From NCBI RefSeq assembly GCF_964204865.1, contig NC_135251.1, forward strand, positions 17,298,001 to 17,362,000: DNA of 64,000 nt. The letters are read 5' to 3'. Positions 1-11,489 of the stretch are shown here, piece by piece. A model generated the notes under the pieces. That model did not search any database. It saw only the letters and a list, made by a program, of their open reading frames with translations, and was not told the origin of the DNA. Positions within the stretch are counted from its first letter, which is position 1; the number at the start of each line of letters is the position of its first letter. The DNA is from Styela clava (lineage: Eukaryota; Chordata; Ascidiacea; Stolidobranchia; Styelidae). The translations under genes were made by a program, and so were the position numbers.

Positions 1-411
1 AGCCACAATAGTGCCAAGAATAGGTAAAACAGTGCAATACAAAACAAACACCTTTATTGTGCAAACACATAGTTATCAGGCATAGTCATTCTAGGCTAAT
101 AGAATCCGCATTCGATTTTTAGTTTTCCTATATTGTTTGCATATATTCCCGACCAAAAAGTTAAAAAGCCAGATAACAATTTGGACCGCCAAGCACATCA
201 TTCAACTTCGCTAGTTTCCCCAACTATCCATAACACTATTTAATTCAGTGATAATAGTGATGACAATATGTCAAAAAAATTTTCTGATTAATTTTATGAC
301 GAAACAACATGAAATGCGATTTTTTGATTACTCTCCGAATGTGACGCGGGCCACAGATAATGAAGCGGTGGGCCACATGTGGCCCGCGAGCCTGGGTTTG
401 GACCACCCTGA
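1..411 (-). mobile_element. hAT-like transposon end, cut by window edge
   Basis: Read on the minus strand, a typical hAT-type terminus (CAGGGTGGTCCAAACC) begins at 411. It is followed by an internal palindrome of the form GGGCCACATGTGGCCC, as seen at the tips of many non-autonomous hAT elements. The other end is not present, so the element either continues beyond position 1 or is degraded. No transposase reading frame is visible. Confidence 0.5.
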
Positions 412-598
412 TATAAAGCATAACAAATAAATATAAAATAACAAATAAAGGCCGTTCATGGAGCCAACGGATAACTGGTTCACTTGATGAGGCTCTTCCA
501 AGCATTTGAGTGATGAGTGCCTTTAGTGTTGAGACGGAAACTATAACCTTTGTCATACCTTCAGTGGATCAATCAGTAAACATTACATATATACATAC

Positions 599-775
599 CT
601 CATCGACAGCTGGAATGTAGCATCTATGATCTGGTATATCAAAAATGAAGACCGATGTAAAATTTATTGCTCCAACTTGAATTGCAATCAGAAATATTGA
701 TAGAATACCAAACTTGTGATGCAAGTTGAAACCATCACAATTCTCAAATATTGACTCAATGTCAATGGACAACAT
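599..775 (-). CDS. SLC22-family organic ion transporter, first coding exon (partial gene)
   Basis: This exon encodes 59 residues from an ATG at 775 to a GTATGT donor just after 599. The product is unfinished because the next exons would lie left of position 1. The residues fit the conserved N-terminus of the SLC22 (organic cation/anion/carnitine transporter) branch of the major facilitator superfamily: a short acidic lead, an F-x-x-x-x-x-F-G motif, a first hydrophobic membrane segment at about residues 22-45, then F-x-x-x-x-P-D-H-R-C at about 43-52, which matches the F-x-x-x-x-P-D-H-x-C family motif that precedes the large extracellular loop. In the family these proteins move small organic ions across the plasma membrane; the substrate here cannot be told. 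A TA-rich run lies just upstream at 790-801. A hAT-like element starts about 190 bp into the following intron. The identification rests on one exon. Confidence 0.65.
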
Positions 776-2226
776 TCTACCCTTAGGTATATATATATAT
801 ATATGTTTTTATCTTTTAAAATTCACGTCTTTGGGAAATCATAACAAATTTGTGGAAGGAAAACGCCCAAGCGATAGTTAAAAAAGAGTGACATTGAAAA
901 TCAAAACTACGTTGTCCTAAATTTTCCTTCTGTTAGCCTTGCAAGACCTGACTTCTTCCAGCGATTACATAAGATAAGGTCTCTCTCAATAAATTAAAGA
1001 TGATTTGAGAATATATTATTTGATCGTTATTAACTTGTGAAATGATATCAAACAACAATTCATAAACTGTGTGCTTTTTCTTGCTGCTGAAATCCACAAT
1101 CCAACCCGACGGTGTAACACCCGCTTATACAAGCTGTTTTTACTGTATCAAATCTGAAAACGATAAGCGTAACAAATCAATCGTTTCCTCGAATGGCGCT
1201 ACGTAGCCTGCCCTAAGTGATGACACGCTGCCAAACGAAGTCAACTGCATGTGCGACAATTATTAGGGCATTATAAACCATAAGTAAACACCGTAATAGG
1301 CTGTTAGAATAATATATTTGTATATATAAGAAATATATTAATTTTTTTTGTTGGTTGTGTTATTGAGGATAGTTTTTCTTTGGCCGTTACGACAACGATG
1401 ATCACGGTACTGCCGTATCAATACCTATTCTCCAAATCTTCATCAGTTACTTCGAAGATACAGTTTGGAGCGAGCTGCGGTCGCTATGCAGTTCTTTGCA
1501 ATATAATATAATGTTTCGGTGCTGTATTACTATAGAGGAAGATGGGAGCAGTCCAATCCTTAGCTTGATCGCACCATCTTTCTGCGCTTGCCTGATTTTC
1601 ACTCCCAACAAAAAAATACAAAGGTATCAGACTTCTTCAGCACACAATGGATATTTATATTATTGCCAATCTGATCGTCACAATGCTACAGTAACTCATG
1701 TATATATACTGTTCTTTTCTGTCTGTATGATTAATTCCAGTAGAGTGCTTTGCCCTACCTAATTGACCCTCAATGTGAGCTGTAATTCATATTAATGCTA
1801 TATGTTTATATTACCCGTCTCATATGTATTTTACCGTGTGGCCTTCAAACACACCCCTTTAACATTAACGCAAAGCAAATGACTGTGGTAACTTACCACT
1901 CAGGCTCAATTATTTTACTCAATTCAGCATTTTTTGGGTCTCGTGTATTTTCTTACCTCAATTACTTACTAGAAAACTCATTGTCATCGCCACAGACGTT
2001 GCACGCTTGAGCGGCCTTTTATAAAATCATATTCCGGGGCGCTTGAACAATGCTTTTCTTATGGCCGAGTTGCGTGGAATTAAAACCTGAAATTTCCTAA
2101 AATTTAGTAGCATACCGGTAAATGTTATGGTAAATATGTTTTTACGGCCGTATTCATATTTATTGTTAAAATGGAATTTATATGATGTATTCAGACAAAT
2201 TTATAATTGGCCACAAGTAAACGCTG
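776..2226. other. Gene-free stretch upstream of SLC22-like exon
   Basis: AT-rich sequence with a short TA microsatellite near 788-802. Open frames here are short, have no recognisable domain and lack convincing splice context. I see no gene or clear element. Confidence 0.4.
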
Positions 2227-2311
2227 ACGCTGACATACTTGACTATAATTGACAGTCGTTAAAATTTATTTTACACCATTAATTAACGCGCCCTACCAAA
2301 TGCGGCACTCC
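2227..2311 (+). repeat. 85-bp direct repeat, copy 1
   Basis: This segment is identical over 85 bp to 3018-3102. The copies are 791 bp apart in the same orientation and both end at GCGGCACTCC, after which they diverge. The intervening 706 bp contain no recognised gene. The pair may be the ends of a longer element or a segmental duplication. Confidence 0.85.
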
Positions 2312-3017
2312 GCGTGTATATTAAATCCAAGGTGGGATATGCGATCAGAGGGTGGCTTCTGATCAATTTGTGTGGATTTTGGAAATGTCCGAAAGGCGTG
2401 CGAAAATTGTATATTGGTATATTCAGTACACGAAGACGGCGTTATTGCACTATTTTTACGTTTCACAATTTTACTACATTGTTCGCTTATAATTATTGTT
2501 GGTGCCGACTGCCGACTTACTGGTGATTTTCCGTTTATGGTATCTGATTACATCAATCCTAAATGTTTGAAATACGTGAAACATTCTTTATTTTAAATTA
2601 AACGAGTTTTCTCGGCTTTCGAGTTCTTCCGGAAGATGATGTGTACCAGCGTTAGACGTTAAAACATTATATCGCATTAAGTTATATTTATTAATTAAGG
2701 CGTTTTGTTCCATACATTTTGCACTCCCAATAAAATACATATTTTTCGGAAGTCAAGTTGCCGATGAATTCTGTTGTTCCTATAGTCCAAGCTCGAGTCG
2801 GGTGGTATTTTAGTCGACGATTATTTAATAAACTTGCCACTCGTGGTGAAGACAGTTCTCCAATCCGGCCGTAACTATTGATGGACCTTATGCAAAGCGT
2901 ATCGCCAAGTCAGGGTAGATATATGTATAACGATAATAACTGGAAAATAAGATTTTGCAATATAAATGATTTTGTTTACAGATTTTATTTTAGGAGTCTA
3001 GCTCGTAGAAAAGAAAC

Positions 3018-3102
3018 ACGCTGACATACTTGACTATAATTGACAGTCGTTAAAATTTATTTTACACCATTAATTAACGCGCCCTACCAAATGCGGCACT
3101 CC
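3018..3102 (+). repeat. 85-bp direct repeat, copy 2
   Basis: Second copy of the repeat at 2227-2311, identical as far as can be read. Flanking sequence on either side differs from that of copy 1. Confidence 0.85.
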
Positions 3103-3457
3103 TTGCGTCCGCATAAATTGCAGTAGCCCCCGTCTGGTCTTTGTGTTTTCGCCGCTCTCATATTAATAATAATTTATTGTTTTTCCATACCTATTTTTTG
3201 TATTTTACAATTTAGATTTAAACTGTATACTGCGCTATTTATTTCAACATAAGTATTTAGAAATCACATAAATTTTGAACAATTCAAAGCAATAAGTAAT
3301 TTGTTAAAATTCTTATGGGCCTATTTCATGGTCCTGTTTGGTAACAAATAAAATCCAATGCTCAGGGTATTTTCAATTAAATACAAAGGTAGTTGCTATA
3401 CAATCACAATTTTGCTTTTTTTGAATTGTAGTCCATCAATATGGTGGGAGAATTCCC

Positions 3458-3555
3458 ATATTCGAATATCAATAAAAATAGAATAGGATTCGGCATGCTG
3501 GATTCGATTTACCTATTCTAGGATAGTAAATTATTCTATATTGCCCATCCCTAGT
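3458..3555. mobile_element. Degraded copy of the TTCGAAT-rich MITE family
   Basis: TTCGAATA and ATTCGATT motifs end in TTGCCCATCCCTA. This resembles the termini of the intact elements at 6382-6779 and 16789-17207, but the copy is diverged and no target duplication was found. Confidence 0.35.
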
Positions 3556-3883
3556 CAAGCTTTAAATTTGTCGTAATTCGATTCAAACAAGAGAAACCAC
3601 GAACAAAACTAAATTAATATAATGAGACTCTTATCAAAGCGCTCACTTCGGCGGATTGAATATTTTGCATAGCAGAAAAATCGTTATCCATTGAAAAGAT
3701 CGGACTCTTTTCACGAGTGGAGTAATTAGGCGACTGTTTCAGGATCCATTACATAAAAATCTTGGCTGTGCCCTTGAAAATGTGTATCGTAACGTGAGTC
3801 TAATCGACCCTTCTTTTATGACATTTTTCGCCGGAATAATATGCAAAATTCTAGTTAATCATTCCTACGATAAAAATTTTGCA

Positions 3884-4112
3884 AGCCTTCACAAGAATTT
3901 TTATGAAGTATGTGTACCAATATGAAAGTAACTAATTTTGTTCGCCTACTTTACATCAAGTTATGTATGTAAAGGGACGGAAGCCTATGAACAGGAGATC
4001 TATTCACTTGGCTAACACAAACAGTCCCCGGACTGTTTGAAATAAAATACGAAAAATCGGAAAGAAATTATGGCCTAACCATAACCTGGTACACAGACTA
4101 CGGGAGGACCAA
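3884..4112 (-). repeat. Dispersed repeat with GTGTGTACCAG terminus, copy 1 (inverted)
   Basis: Reverse-complement copy of a roughly 215-bp repeat also found at 31620-31830 and 61851-62066. The copies share ACTCCCGTAGT near one end, an internal block ending in ACAACTTGATGT and an outer GTACACAC-like end. The two ends are imperfect inverted repeats of each other, which suggests a MITE. Confidence 0.65.
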
Positions 4113-5339
4113 AATATTTGTTGTAATATTTATATTGTTTATATATATACATATTTCGCATTTGTATTTCCGATATAAATACTGCTTTTACCCGCTGCTG
4201 GGGAAGAAGGCCAAAGTTACTAGCTACCAGCGTTATTTTCTGATAATAGTATACAAATACTAAAAAATATATATATATTCTTTTTTTTATACCCATCGTT
4301 GAATACTCGCTCGCTAAAATTGGTTAACATAAAATTGATATAGTGGCGAATTGGTATAGTATATGACCTCCAAGTAGTTCGGAGGAAACGTGAAAAATTA
4401 TGAAAGAAAGATCATATTAATTGTCGCTTCAATTTCTTAGCTGTTGAAAGTTTGTAATGAATTGTTTCAGTAGTTTAGGAGAAACAGTAATCTGTCCCAA
4501 AACTGAACTTTTTGAAAACTATTCATTGATCCACTTCGACTAGTTACCTAACAGTACTGGGCAAACTAAGTATAATCAAGAAAGTTCTTATCCTTCCAAA
4601 TATAGTAGCCCCACAGGTATAATAGTCTAGCTCCAGCTACGAATATTTTTATTTGACAAATCTTTATTTTATGCAAAGAATATCAAAGTTTTTGAAACCA
4701 GAATTTCCGTACAGTAAGCAGCCGTATTCGGTAAGTAGTGCTCAGTTAAAGTCTAGCGACTTTGCTTTGACCGAACTAGCATATAAATATTTGCTTCGAC
4801 AAGGACATTCTCAGAAAGTGAAGAAAGATGACGTCGGTGATGTAATTTTGCTTTTATGGGTATTGGCTTAACATTTTTGCGGGTATGATTTCTCAATTTC
4901 CGCAAAGAAATTTCAAATTGAGGAACAATGATTCGCTAGATATCCCGACTAAAGACGTCGAAATATTTGTCACTCACACTCGTAAATCTCTCGCGGCACA
5001 TACTATGAAGTATGAACCATGAACGACGGCCGATCGCAAGATGAAAGACCACGATTCTAAAATGTCGCAATTTCCAAGACAGTTTATAGCTTTGTGGCGT
5101 CACAATGAATATGTTCTTCGAGTGTCACTTCGTACACCCGTGGTTTCTTTCCGCTTATGTGTTGCCCAAGATGGATCTCATTGGAATTATCCTAACATCA
5201 ATTATACGTAAACGGTGTTTTCGACAGCGTCGATCGTACGATTGGACTTTGTAGTATACATGAACTTCTGTCTCGGACGTGGTGTCCCCACGAGTGAAAA
5301 GAAGATGGCCTCAAAAATGACGGCGTTGTTTGGCAAACT

Positions 5340-5452
5340 CTATTTCGTGATTGTGACGTCGCATTGACGTAATTTTTCTATCAGTTGAGGATCAGGGATG
5401 ATATATGCAAAAATTGTTACGCTAAGCCTACTACAAGTTATTGAGGTACGTA
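5340..5452. repeat. TGACGT-bearing repeat related to the long-TIR family
   Basis: Contains GTGACGTCGCATTGACGTAA followed by TATGCAAAAATTGTTACG. The same string of motifs occurs near 7011-7080, 25090-25175 and 47190-47270. The latter two belong to terminal-inverted-repeat elements, so this is probably a fragment of a related element. Confidence 0.45.
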
Positions 5453-5730
5453 GCTACACCCATAGTGTGAACGTAAATTCATATGTCCGTTTCTGCTTGT
5501 CTAAAACCCTGCATAGAGTCAAAACGTATAACGCCTCATTAATTAAGTGCGGTACCATACATGTCTTATTGCTGGTCATAGAATAACAAGTCTTTAGATT
5601 TGTGGTACAAAACTACACCCATAGCGTGAAAGTAAATTAATATGTCCGTTTTGCTCATCTAAACCCTTGGTTTGAGTGATATCATATAACGCCCTATTAA
5701 TAGATTGTAGCACAATACATGACCTATGGC

Positions 5731-6791
5731 TAGCCTTACCATACGTCCCGCTTTAGGCGGGACAGTCCCGCTTTTTAGCGTCTCGTCCCGCCGTCCCGAC
5801 AAGTCAGCCAAATGTCCCGCTTTGACGTTCAGCCATCCAGCATGATACACGAACATGTTCTCGTTGCTGTGTAGCACAGCGCTAGCTTACTTACTGAAGG
5901 TGGATGTGTTATTTTGTTTGTTTCGTTGTTTCCCGCTAACATTATTAGCAAACGTATCACATGTAAAATCAATTCTAATTGGTCCCGCTCGGACCTTCAC
6001 GTGAATGTAACATTGAACAACGTCATTTTGGAGATGTAATCTACAGAAAAGCATGATTGGGCAAATAAGTAAATTCTCAATGCTTGAAAACGGCAGACTA
6101 TTTCACTACTCTTTTTTCCTTTTGTTGCACATAAAAAAATCTAAATTCGGATCATTTGTGTTGTTAGCGTCTATTCCTTTCTATTTTTCGAACTGAACCC
6201 GATATTTAGACAGAGAATATGCGCATGAACTCTCGATGACAATATGGTCAACGAAGACAGCCGGGGATGGCTTCAAATGTAGGCCTATGTAGTAAAATCG
6301 GAAACTGTAAAGTTACAGGATCACAGCTAAGGGGTCGTGTCTTTGGAGGCGTCCCGCTTTGAAGTCAAACAATATGGTAACTAGGGCTGGGCATTTTCGA
6401 ATACCTTGTGATTTCAGAATCGAATCGAATAATTTTTTCGAATCGAATCGAATCTCGAATACTTGAAAATATATAATTGTAAGCCATCTTAATATAGTAA
6501 TTGTTCCTCTCAACAAATGAATTACTGAAGACATAGAATAAATCACTCAGATAGATTACTGAGCGTTCACACAGAATAACTCACTACAGGAAATAGTCAT
6601 ATGTTAGAATTTCGTTGAAAAAATATGACTCCAATGAAAAAAAACTTGGGGAATTCACCTCGATCATTAGCGTAAAGATAAAAACAAGATGGCGGCGATT
6701 CGAAGTTTAGCTCTGAACCGATTCGAATAATTTACTATTCGATTCGATTCGAATATTCGATTCGAAATGCCCACCCCTAATGGTAACCCTA
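5731..6791. mobile_element. hAT-like non-autonomous element (GTCCCGC family), carrying a nested insertion
   Basis: The termini are TAGCCTTACCAT on the left and ATGGTAACCCTA on the right, imperfect inverted repeats, flanked by an exact 8-bp duplication CCTATGGC (5723-5730 and 6792-6799). An 8-bp duplication is characteristic of hAT transposition. The inner sequence is rich in GTCCCGCTTT and its complement just inside both ends. No transposase frame is visible. A second element (6382-6779) has inserted near the right end. A relative with the same terminal design lies at 55806-56597. Confidence 0.85.
6382..6779. mobile_element. hAT-type MITE (TAGGGCTGGGCAT family), nested
   Basis: The left terminus is TAGGGCTGGGCAT and the right terminus ATGCCCACCCCTA. 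An exact 8-bp target duplication ATGGTAAC lies at 6374-6381 and 6780-6787. The interior has repeated ATTCGATTCGAAT motifs near both ends. At 398 bp it is too short to encode a transposase. The flanking duplication is sequence of the host element at 5731-6791, so this insertion is the younger of the two. A second intact member lies in a WDR20 intron at 16789-17207. Confidence 0.92.
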
Positions 6792-7010
6792 CCTATGGCT
6801 GGACATCAAATAATACGTGAATACAAATTAATATGTGCAACCACGAAATTGCTCAGATGAGGATATCGTAAACGTTACCTGGCGGAAATTGGTGTCTCGC
6901 TCGAGTTACGTATTTAGTTTTCTGCGAAATGATCTCAATATGAGATAGGTCGTTGTCTTCATTGAGTTTGTTAACATACTCGCAGGCGCCATTAAGGGTG
7001 ACCGTCCCTG

Positions 7011-7130
7011 TGATTGTGACGTCGCAGTGACGTAATATGCAAAAATTGTTACGCCACGCCCACTAGAAGTTATAGAGGTAGGAAACTACACGAGACGCAA
7101 TTTTGCTGTTTGTCAGCCTGCTTAGCCGGG
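7011..7130. repeat. TGACGT-bearing repeat fragment
   Basis: Contains GTGACGTCGCAGTGACGTAA and ATGCAAAAATTGTTACGCC followed by GCCCACTAGAAGTTATAGAG. It is closely similar to 5340-5452 and to the inner ends of the elements at 24757-25973 and 46849-47315. Confidence 0.45.
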
Positions 7131-7198
7131 GAATACCCTCCAAGCAGGTCGAATGTAATCATAAGTGCGGTACTTGTGTTATGCAATGTTGGTTGTTA

Positions 7199-7488
7199 CT
7201 TATCGATTTTAATCGGTAAGTATGTTGATAGGTATTTGTCGGTCTGTTAGATGCACGCGATATCTCACGCAAGCGAGATTGAATCTGCTCCAGATTTTCC
7301 ATGTGCATTCATCATATGTCGGACCAGAAGCCTATTGATTTTGGATGAATTATGCCGTATAATTAGCGAGTTATTGATTAATTAGTAATGGGACACAAGG
7401 TGTCACTATGGAGTGAGAGCGCTGTTTTGGGGATCCCCTAACTTTCGATCGATAAGTCTTCGGTCTCTGACCAATATTCTCGTTTAAC
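7199..7488 (+). repeat. Dispersed ~285-bp repeat, copy 1
   Basis: Shares long stretches with 14773-15055 in the same order: TTGATAGGTATTTGTC, CGCGATATCTCA, GTTGAATCTGCTCC-type, GTGCATTCATCATAT, GATTTTGGATGAATTATG and GATCGATRAGTCTTCGGTC. No terminal inverted repeat or coding frame was recognised; the class is unknown. Confidence 0.75.
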
Positions 7489-8900
7489 CATCGATATCTT
7501 TAACAAGCCATGGATGAACTTTGGGTGTCGCTGCTTGATAACCTGCTTTGGTTCTCAGCAGCTTCCCTTCCCCAGTGAAATGTGTTTCCAATATTATTCT
7601 GGTAAACTGCATGCCATTTTTTGCTAGAGGGAAAAAAGTAAGTTGATTATGAATACAAAATTTGATCTCAACTCCTACAAATTAGCCATGAAAATGAATA
7701 AGCAGTAGATTTAAAATGAGTCGTTGTGAGAAAGTTGATAGCAGGAAATAGAATAATATACGCTAAGTTTGGTATTACAAATGGTCAAGTCAAAACGTAC
7801 TGCTACTGTTCTGACATAATGAATTCGAATCTATGAGGTTCCTTATTCCAAGTTTAATATACGTACAGTATTGATGTATGAGGTGAGAAGAAGATGAGGT
7901 TTTTGGGAAATGACCGTCTTACACGACGGAAATTCAGTCATTTTCAAACAACTCTCAAAAGCATGGAATCCTATTATGCACTGTTACGGTCCTTTTAGCT
8001 TGTTTACTTATATTAACAAGATGAGTTATGTAGTTACTGATTGTCATACTTTATTTGCTATTGTAAAACTAATCAAAAGATACACTCTATTTCAAAAACG
8101 ATTGGAAACATTGTTATTATGCGTGGGGATTTTCTGCGATTCTGTCCGCTCCAAATTCGTGTTTTGCTGCTAGCTTCATAGAGGTGTGACGAGCGTATTC
8201 CCAACGATGCGCGTGACCGGTGAGCATGTGGTATTGCGGTCAGTAAACCTAATAAAATTCGCCCCAAGTTTTCCTTACGTGCAAACCATCCGATGAAAAA
8301 TTGCCATCCTTATTATATCACCGATTAGAACGTACTAGTGCAAAAGTAAAGCTGATCAAAGAGTGTGTAGTGGGGTAATATAGAATAGGAAGTAAGATGT
8401 TCCCATTTAATTAGGGAGAGAGGAAATGCGATAGGACGGCTTAATCATATGCATTGGAATATTTGATAAGTTATTCGTTTCAGATGCAAAGAATTGACGG
8501 AATTGCGCGGTTGGATGAAGTCGTAATGGAGAACCGATTGTATGTCCTCTTGCATATAAGTATTCCCCGTCAACCAATATTGTAGCGTCTCTCCTCTATC
8601 TTGAATGTTCCTTATCTTGCTAAGCTTCCCCAAAGCAACACACGCAAAATTTTGCACGCAAAATAGGAGGCCTTTACTGTTACAATTCAGTATGCACGAA
8701 AGTAACTGATACAATCAAACAGCGAATAACGATAGATTATATTTTGGAACCAGCACCAGCTACGCCGTCGAGGATCGGCAATGTCCTGCACCCTCGCGCA
8801 TTTATATCGCGAAGGACTAAATCACTCATGCATAATGACCATTGAACCATGAACACTACCAAATATAGCGTAACAGGTAATAACCGATGCGAGAACATAA

Positions 8901-8972
8901 CACCAAGATGGCGCACAACCTGAACTCCGGTTGTGTACCAGGTTAGGGTTCAGGTTATGCGACATCTTGGTG
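8901..8972. repeat. Inverted repeat with 25-bp arms
   Basis: Arms at 8901-8925 and 8948-8972 are complementary at 23 of 25 positions, separated by 22 bp. The left arm begins CACCAAGATGGCG and the right arm ends ACATCTTGGTG. It could be the fused ends of a small foldback element. No gene lies near it. Confidence 0.8.
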
Positions 8973-8979
8973 CGCATAC

Positions 8980-10111
8980 TGCAGGATACCCAATATCATG
9001 GATAATGTACTAACAACGCGTGTCTTCAGGCGAGTACCACTTCTTTCTGGCAAAACCTTAAACCAAAACTTAAATTCGTTACGTTTTAAACCGTACCTAC
9101 TAATTTGGGAGTCTAAATAAACTTACACAAAATAATGTGTTTATTCAGGGGAAGCGGAGAGTTGACAAGACGGCCAAATTACAAACCCCAGTACATAAGT
9201 TCGGGACTCCTAATAATTCTTTCTCTCCACAGTATTCCCCATCAGATCGCTACAAAGAAATCGCCATATATTTGGGTGATCTGAAAAGTGCTTGCTTACA
9301 CCATATACACAAGAACAAATCCCCCATTGAATTAGAACAAGTGACAAATTTTTGAAACGATAAGACCAATTATTCATAGGCGCAATATATTGCGTTCTCA
9401 TACATTGTGGCCTCTGTTTCAGAGTTACGCTCATAAACCCTTAGCCCGGTTTATAAAGATGCCTTTAATTTGTATTTTTATGCAGGATAGATCAATAGCA
9501 ATCACATTTTGCTTTATCAATTTCATATGATACATATTATTCTTGGACTCCCAGTTGGAAATCTTCAAGTCCATACTGAAACTGTTTCCATACTCGACAT
9601 GAACAGGTAACCGGTCGCATATGATTAAGCCATTCAACGGCTTAATATTGATTCTATAAATATGAAACTACTATCCTATCCATCTGGTTAGGCATTCTTA
9701 ACTACCATTCCCATTTGTCCTACAGGGTACACCGCTAAACTGTGGCGAGTGCCCTCGTATCAGAAGCAGAAATAAACAGATGTTTCAGTCATGGAAAAAG
9801 ATTAATTTTAAAGCATTGAACAGTATTCTAGAAATCGCAGAAAAATTAGAAGGAAAATTAATGATAAAACGTTGACGATCAACTCTTGACAAACTAAAAT
9901 AAATAGGATAAAGTAGAATTAAGCGCAATATAACGGTAGTTGAACAATGAATAAGGTATTATTATAGCAAGTATTGCGTGACAATGCAGTATTGGCTTTT
10001 CAACAAATATGTGGAAAACTACAAAACCCTATACTTGTTTCATTCGATTTTTTTTATAATTAAACAAACACAAAATGGATTTATTAGGTATTCAGGATTT
10101 TATTATGGATT
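8980..10111. other. Gene-free stretch
   Basis: AT-rich sequence with only short open frames of no recognisable family. I see no splice-bounded exon, RNA gene or clear element. Confidence 0.35.
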
Positions 10112-10476
10112 GAGGGGAATTGAAATTTGTTATGAAAGTTTTCTTTGAGAATAGTCACTCACGGCCATTACTACTCCCTTATATGTATGTATTGGTGGAT
10201 GATGTGTACCCAGAACAAAATTTTGGCTTTGTCTAAATTTAATGAAAAATGGTGCTCTTTATCAATATATATATAATCTTGGGAAAAGTGGGGCTGAGGG
10301 GAATTGAAATTTGTTATGAAAGTTTTCTTTGAGAATAGTCACTCACAGCCATTACTACTCCCTTATATGTATTGGTGAATGATGTGCACCCAGAACAAAA
10401 ATTTTGGCTTTGTCTAAATTTAATGAAAAATGGTGCTCTTTATCAATATATATATAATATTGGAAAAAGTGGGGCT
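10112..10476 (+). repeat. 184-bp tandem duplication
   Basis: Two head-to-tail units at 10112-10295 and 10296-10476 begin GAGGGGAATTGAAATTTG and end AAGTGGGGCT. They differ by a few substitutions and a 4-bp TATG difference in the TATGTATG part. Each contains a short TATATA run. It is non-coding as far as can be seen. Confidence 0.9.
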
Positions 10477-11489
10477 CTACTAATCATGCAGGACTAGGGA
10501 TGGTTTTGGAACAATCTGAATTAGCAGGGTATTTCGTAAAATGTCACAAAGTTTTTGGAACAAACTCTTCCCACTTTATTACACATTTTTATTATGGTAG
10601 AACAAAATTTATTCTGCTACATGCCGATCCAGCAGAATACAAATTAATCTTAGTAACCACAAGTTGTTTGAGTTGTGACTTTGTTTTGCATTCGCCTTAT
10701 TCGTACGGCTTAGCGGGTTAGAGTTAGGCTGGTGCCACATGATGCAGATATATACCGCTACTGTGGTAAATAAACATCCATAAACAATCTACCGGTATGT
10801 GCATTTATCCATGTGCATAACTCCTGAAGCCAATTAAAAACAAATATATAACTTGAACTATCTTGTGGTCGGGAAGGCCACGGGCAAAAGTCCGTACACA
10901 GTCATATTGCACCCTCTGATTGCCGGTGATTTTCCAAAGCTTAGATTTCAATTAAATCATTATTTCTAAGCAGGACCAAGATGATGTTCTTTGATACGAT
11001 GGCCGGTAAAACAGCCTGTATGTTCATAAGTAGTGAGAAGTCAATTAATGTAATGACCAATGAACTGGAATAATGGAACTTCATCATGGGAAAATAAATT
11101 TCAAAATCGACCATATTTAGGTTGAAAATGCATAAACAAAAACGAAATGCACCAACTTGACAGTGATGTTGTTGTATGCAATGCCAAAAAAAATTTCTTT
11201 TATAATAATAATTACTATAAATAAAGTTATTAATATCACTCGACAAGACCAAAAAAGATAAATTATTCCATCAATTGGCAGCGATAACATTTCATAAAGA
11301 CACAACAAAATAAATGGTAAATAAATGTAAAACACTACTACCATGAATGAGATAATGAAAACAAGAACAAGTATTTTATAAGAGAATTCAATTGCTATCA
11401 ATATTACGACTGATGTTTAAGAAGTGATAGATTGGCCTGCATCAGCAAGAGCCAATATATTGAATTCTTGAATAGTTTAAAATATAATA

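Larger units (their letters stand above)
5453..6870 (+). repeat. Degenerate tandem repeat interrupted by a transposon
   Basis: Roughly 130-150 bp units are recognisable by ACACCCATAG, AAATTAATATGTCCG and ATAACGCC-type blocks. Copies lie at about 5453-5587 and 5613-5730, with a third partial copy at about 6800-6870. The second and third copies are separated by the hAT-like element at 5731-6791. Confidence 0.5.

Noticed and set aside
1496..2010. Two plus-strand open frames of 88 and 71 codons
   Set aside because: They are short, have no recognisable family, no splice context and a composition like the surrounding AT-rich DNA.
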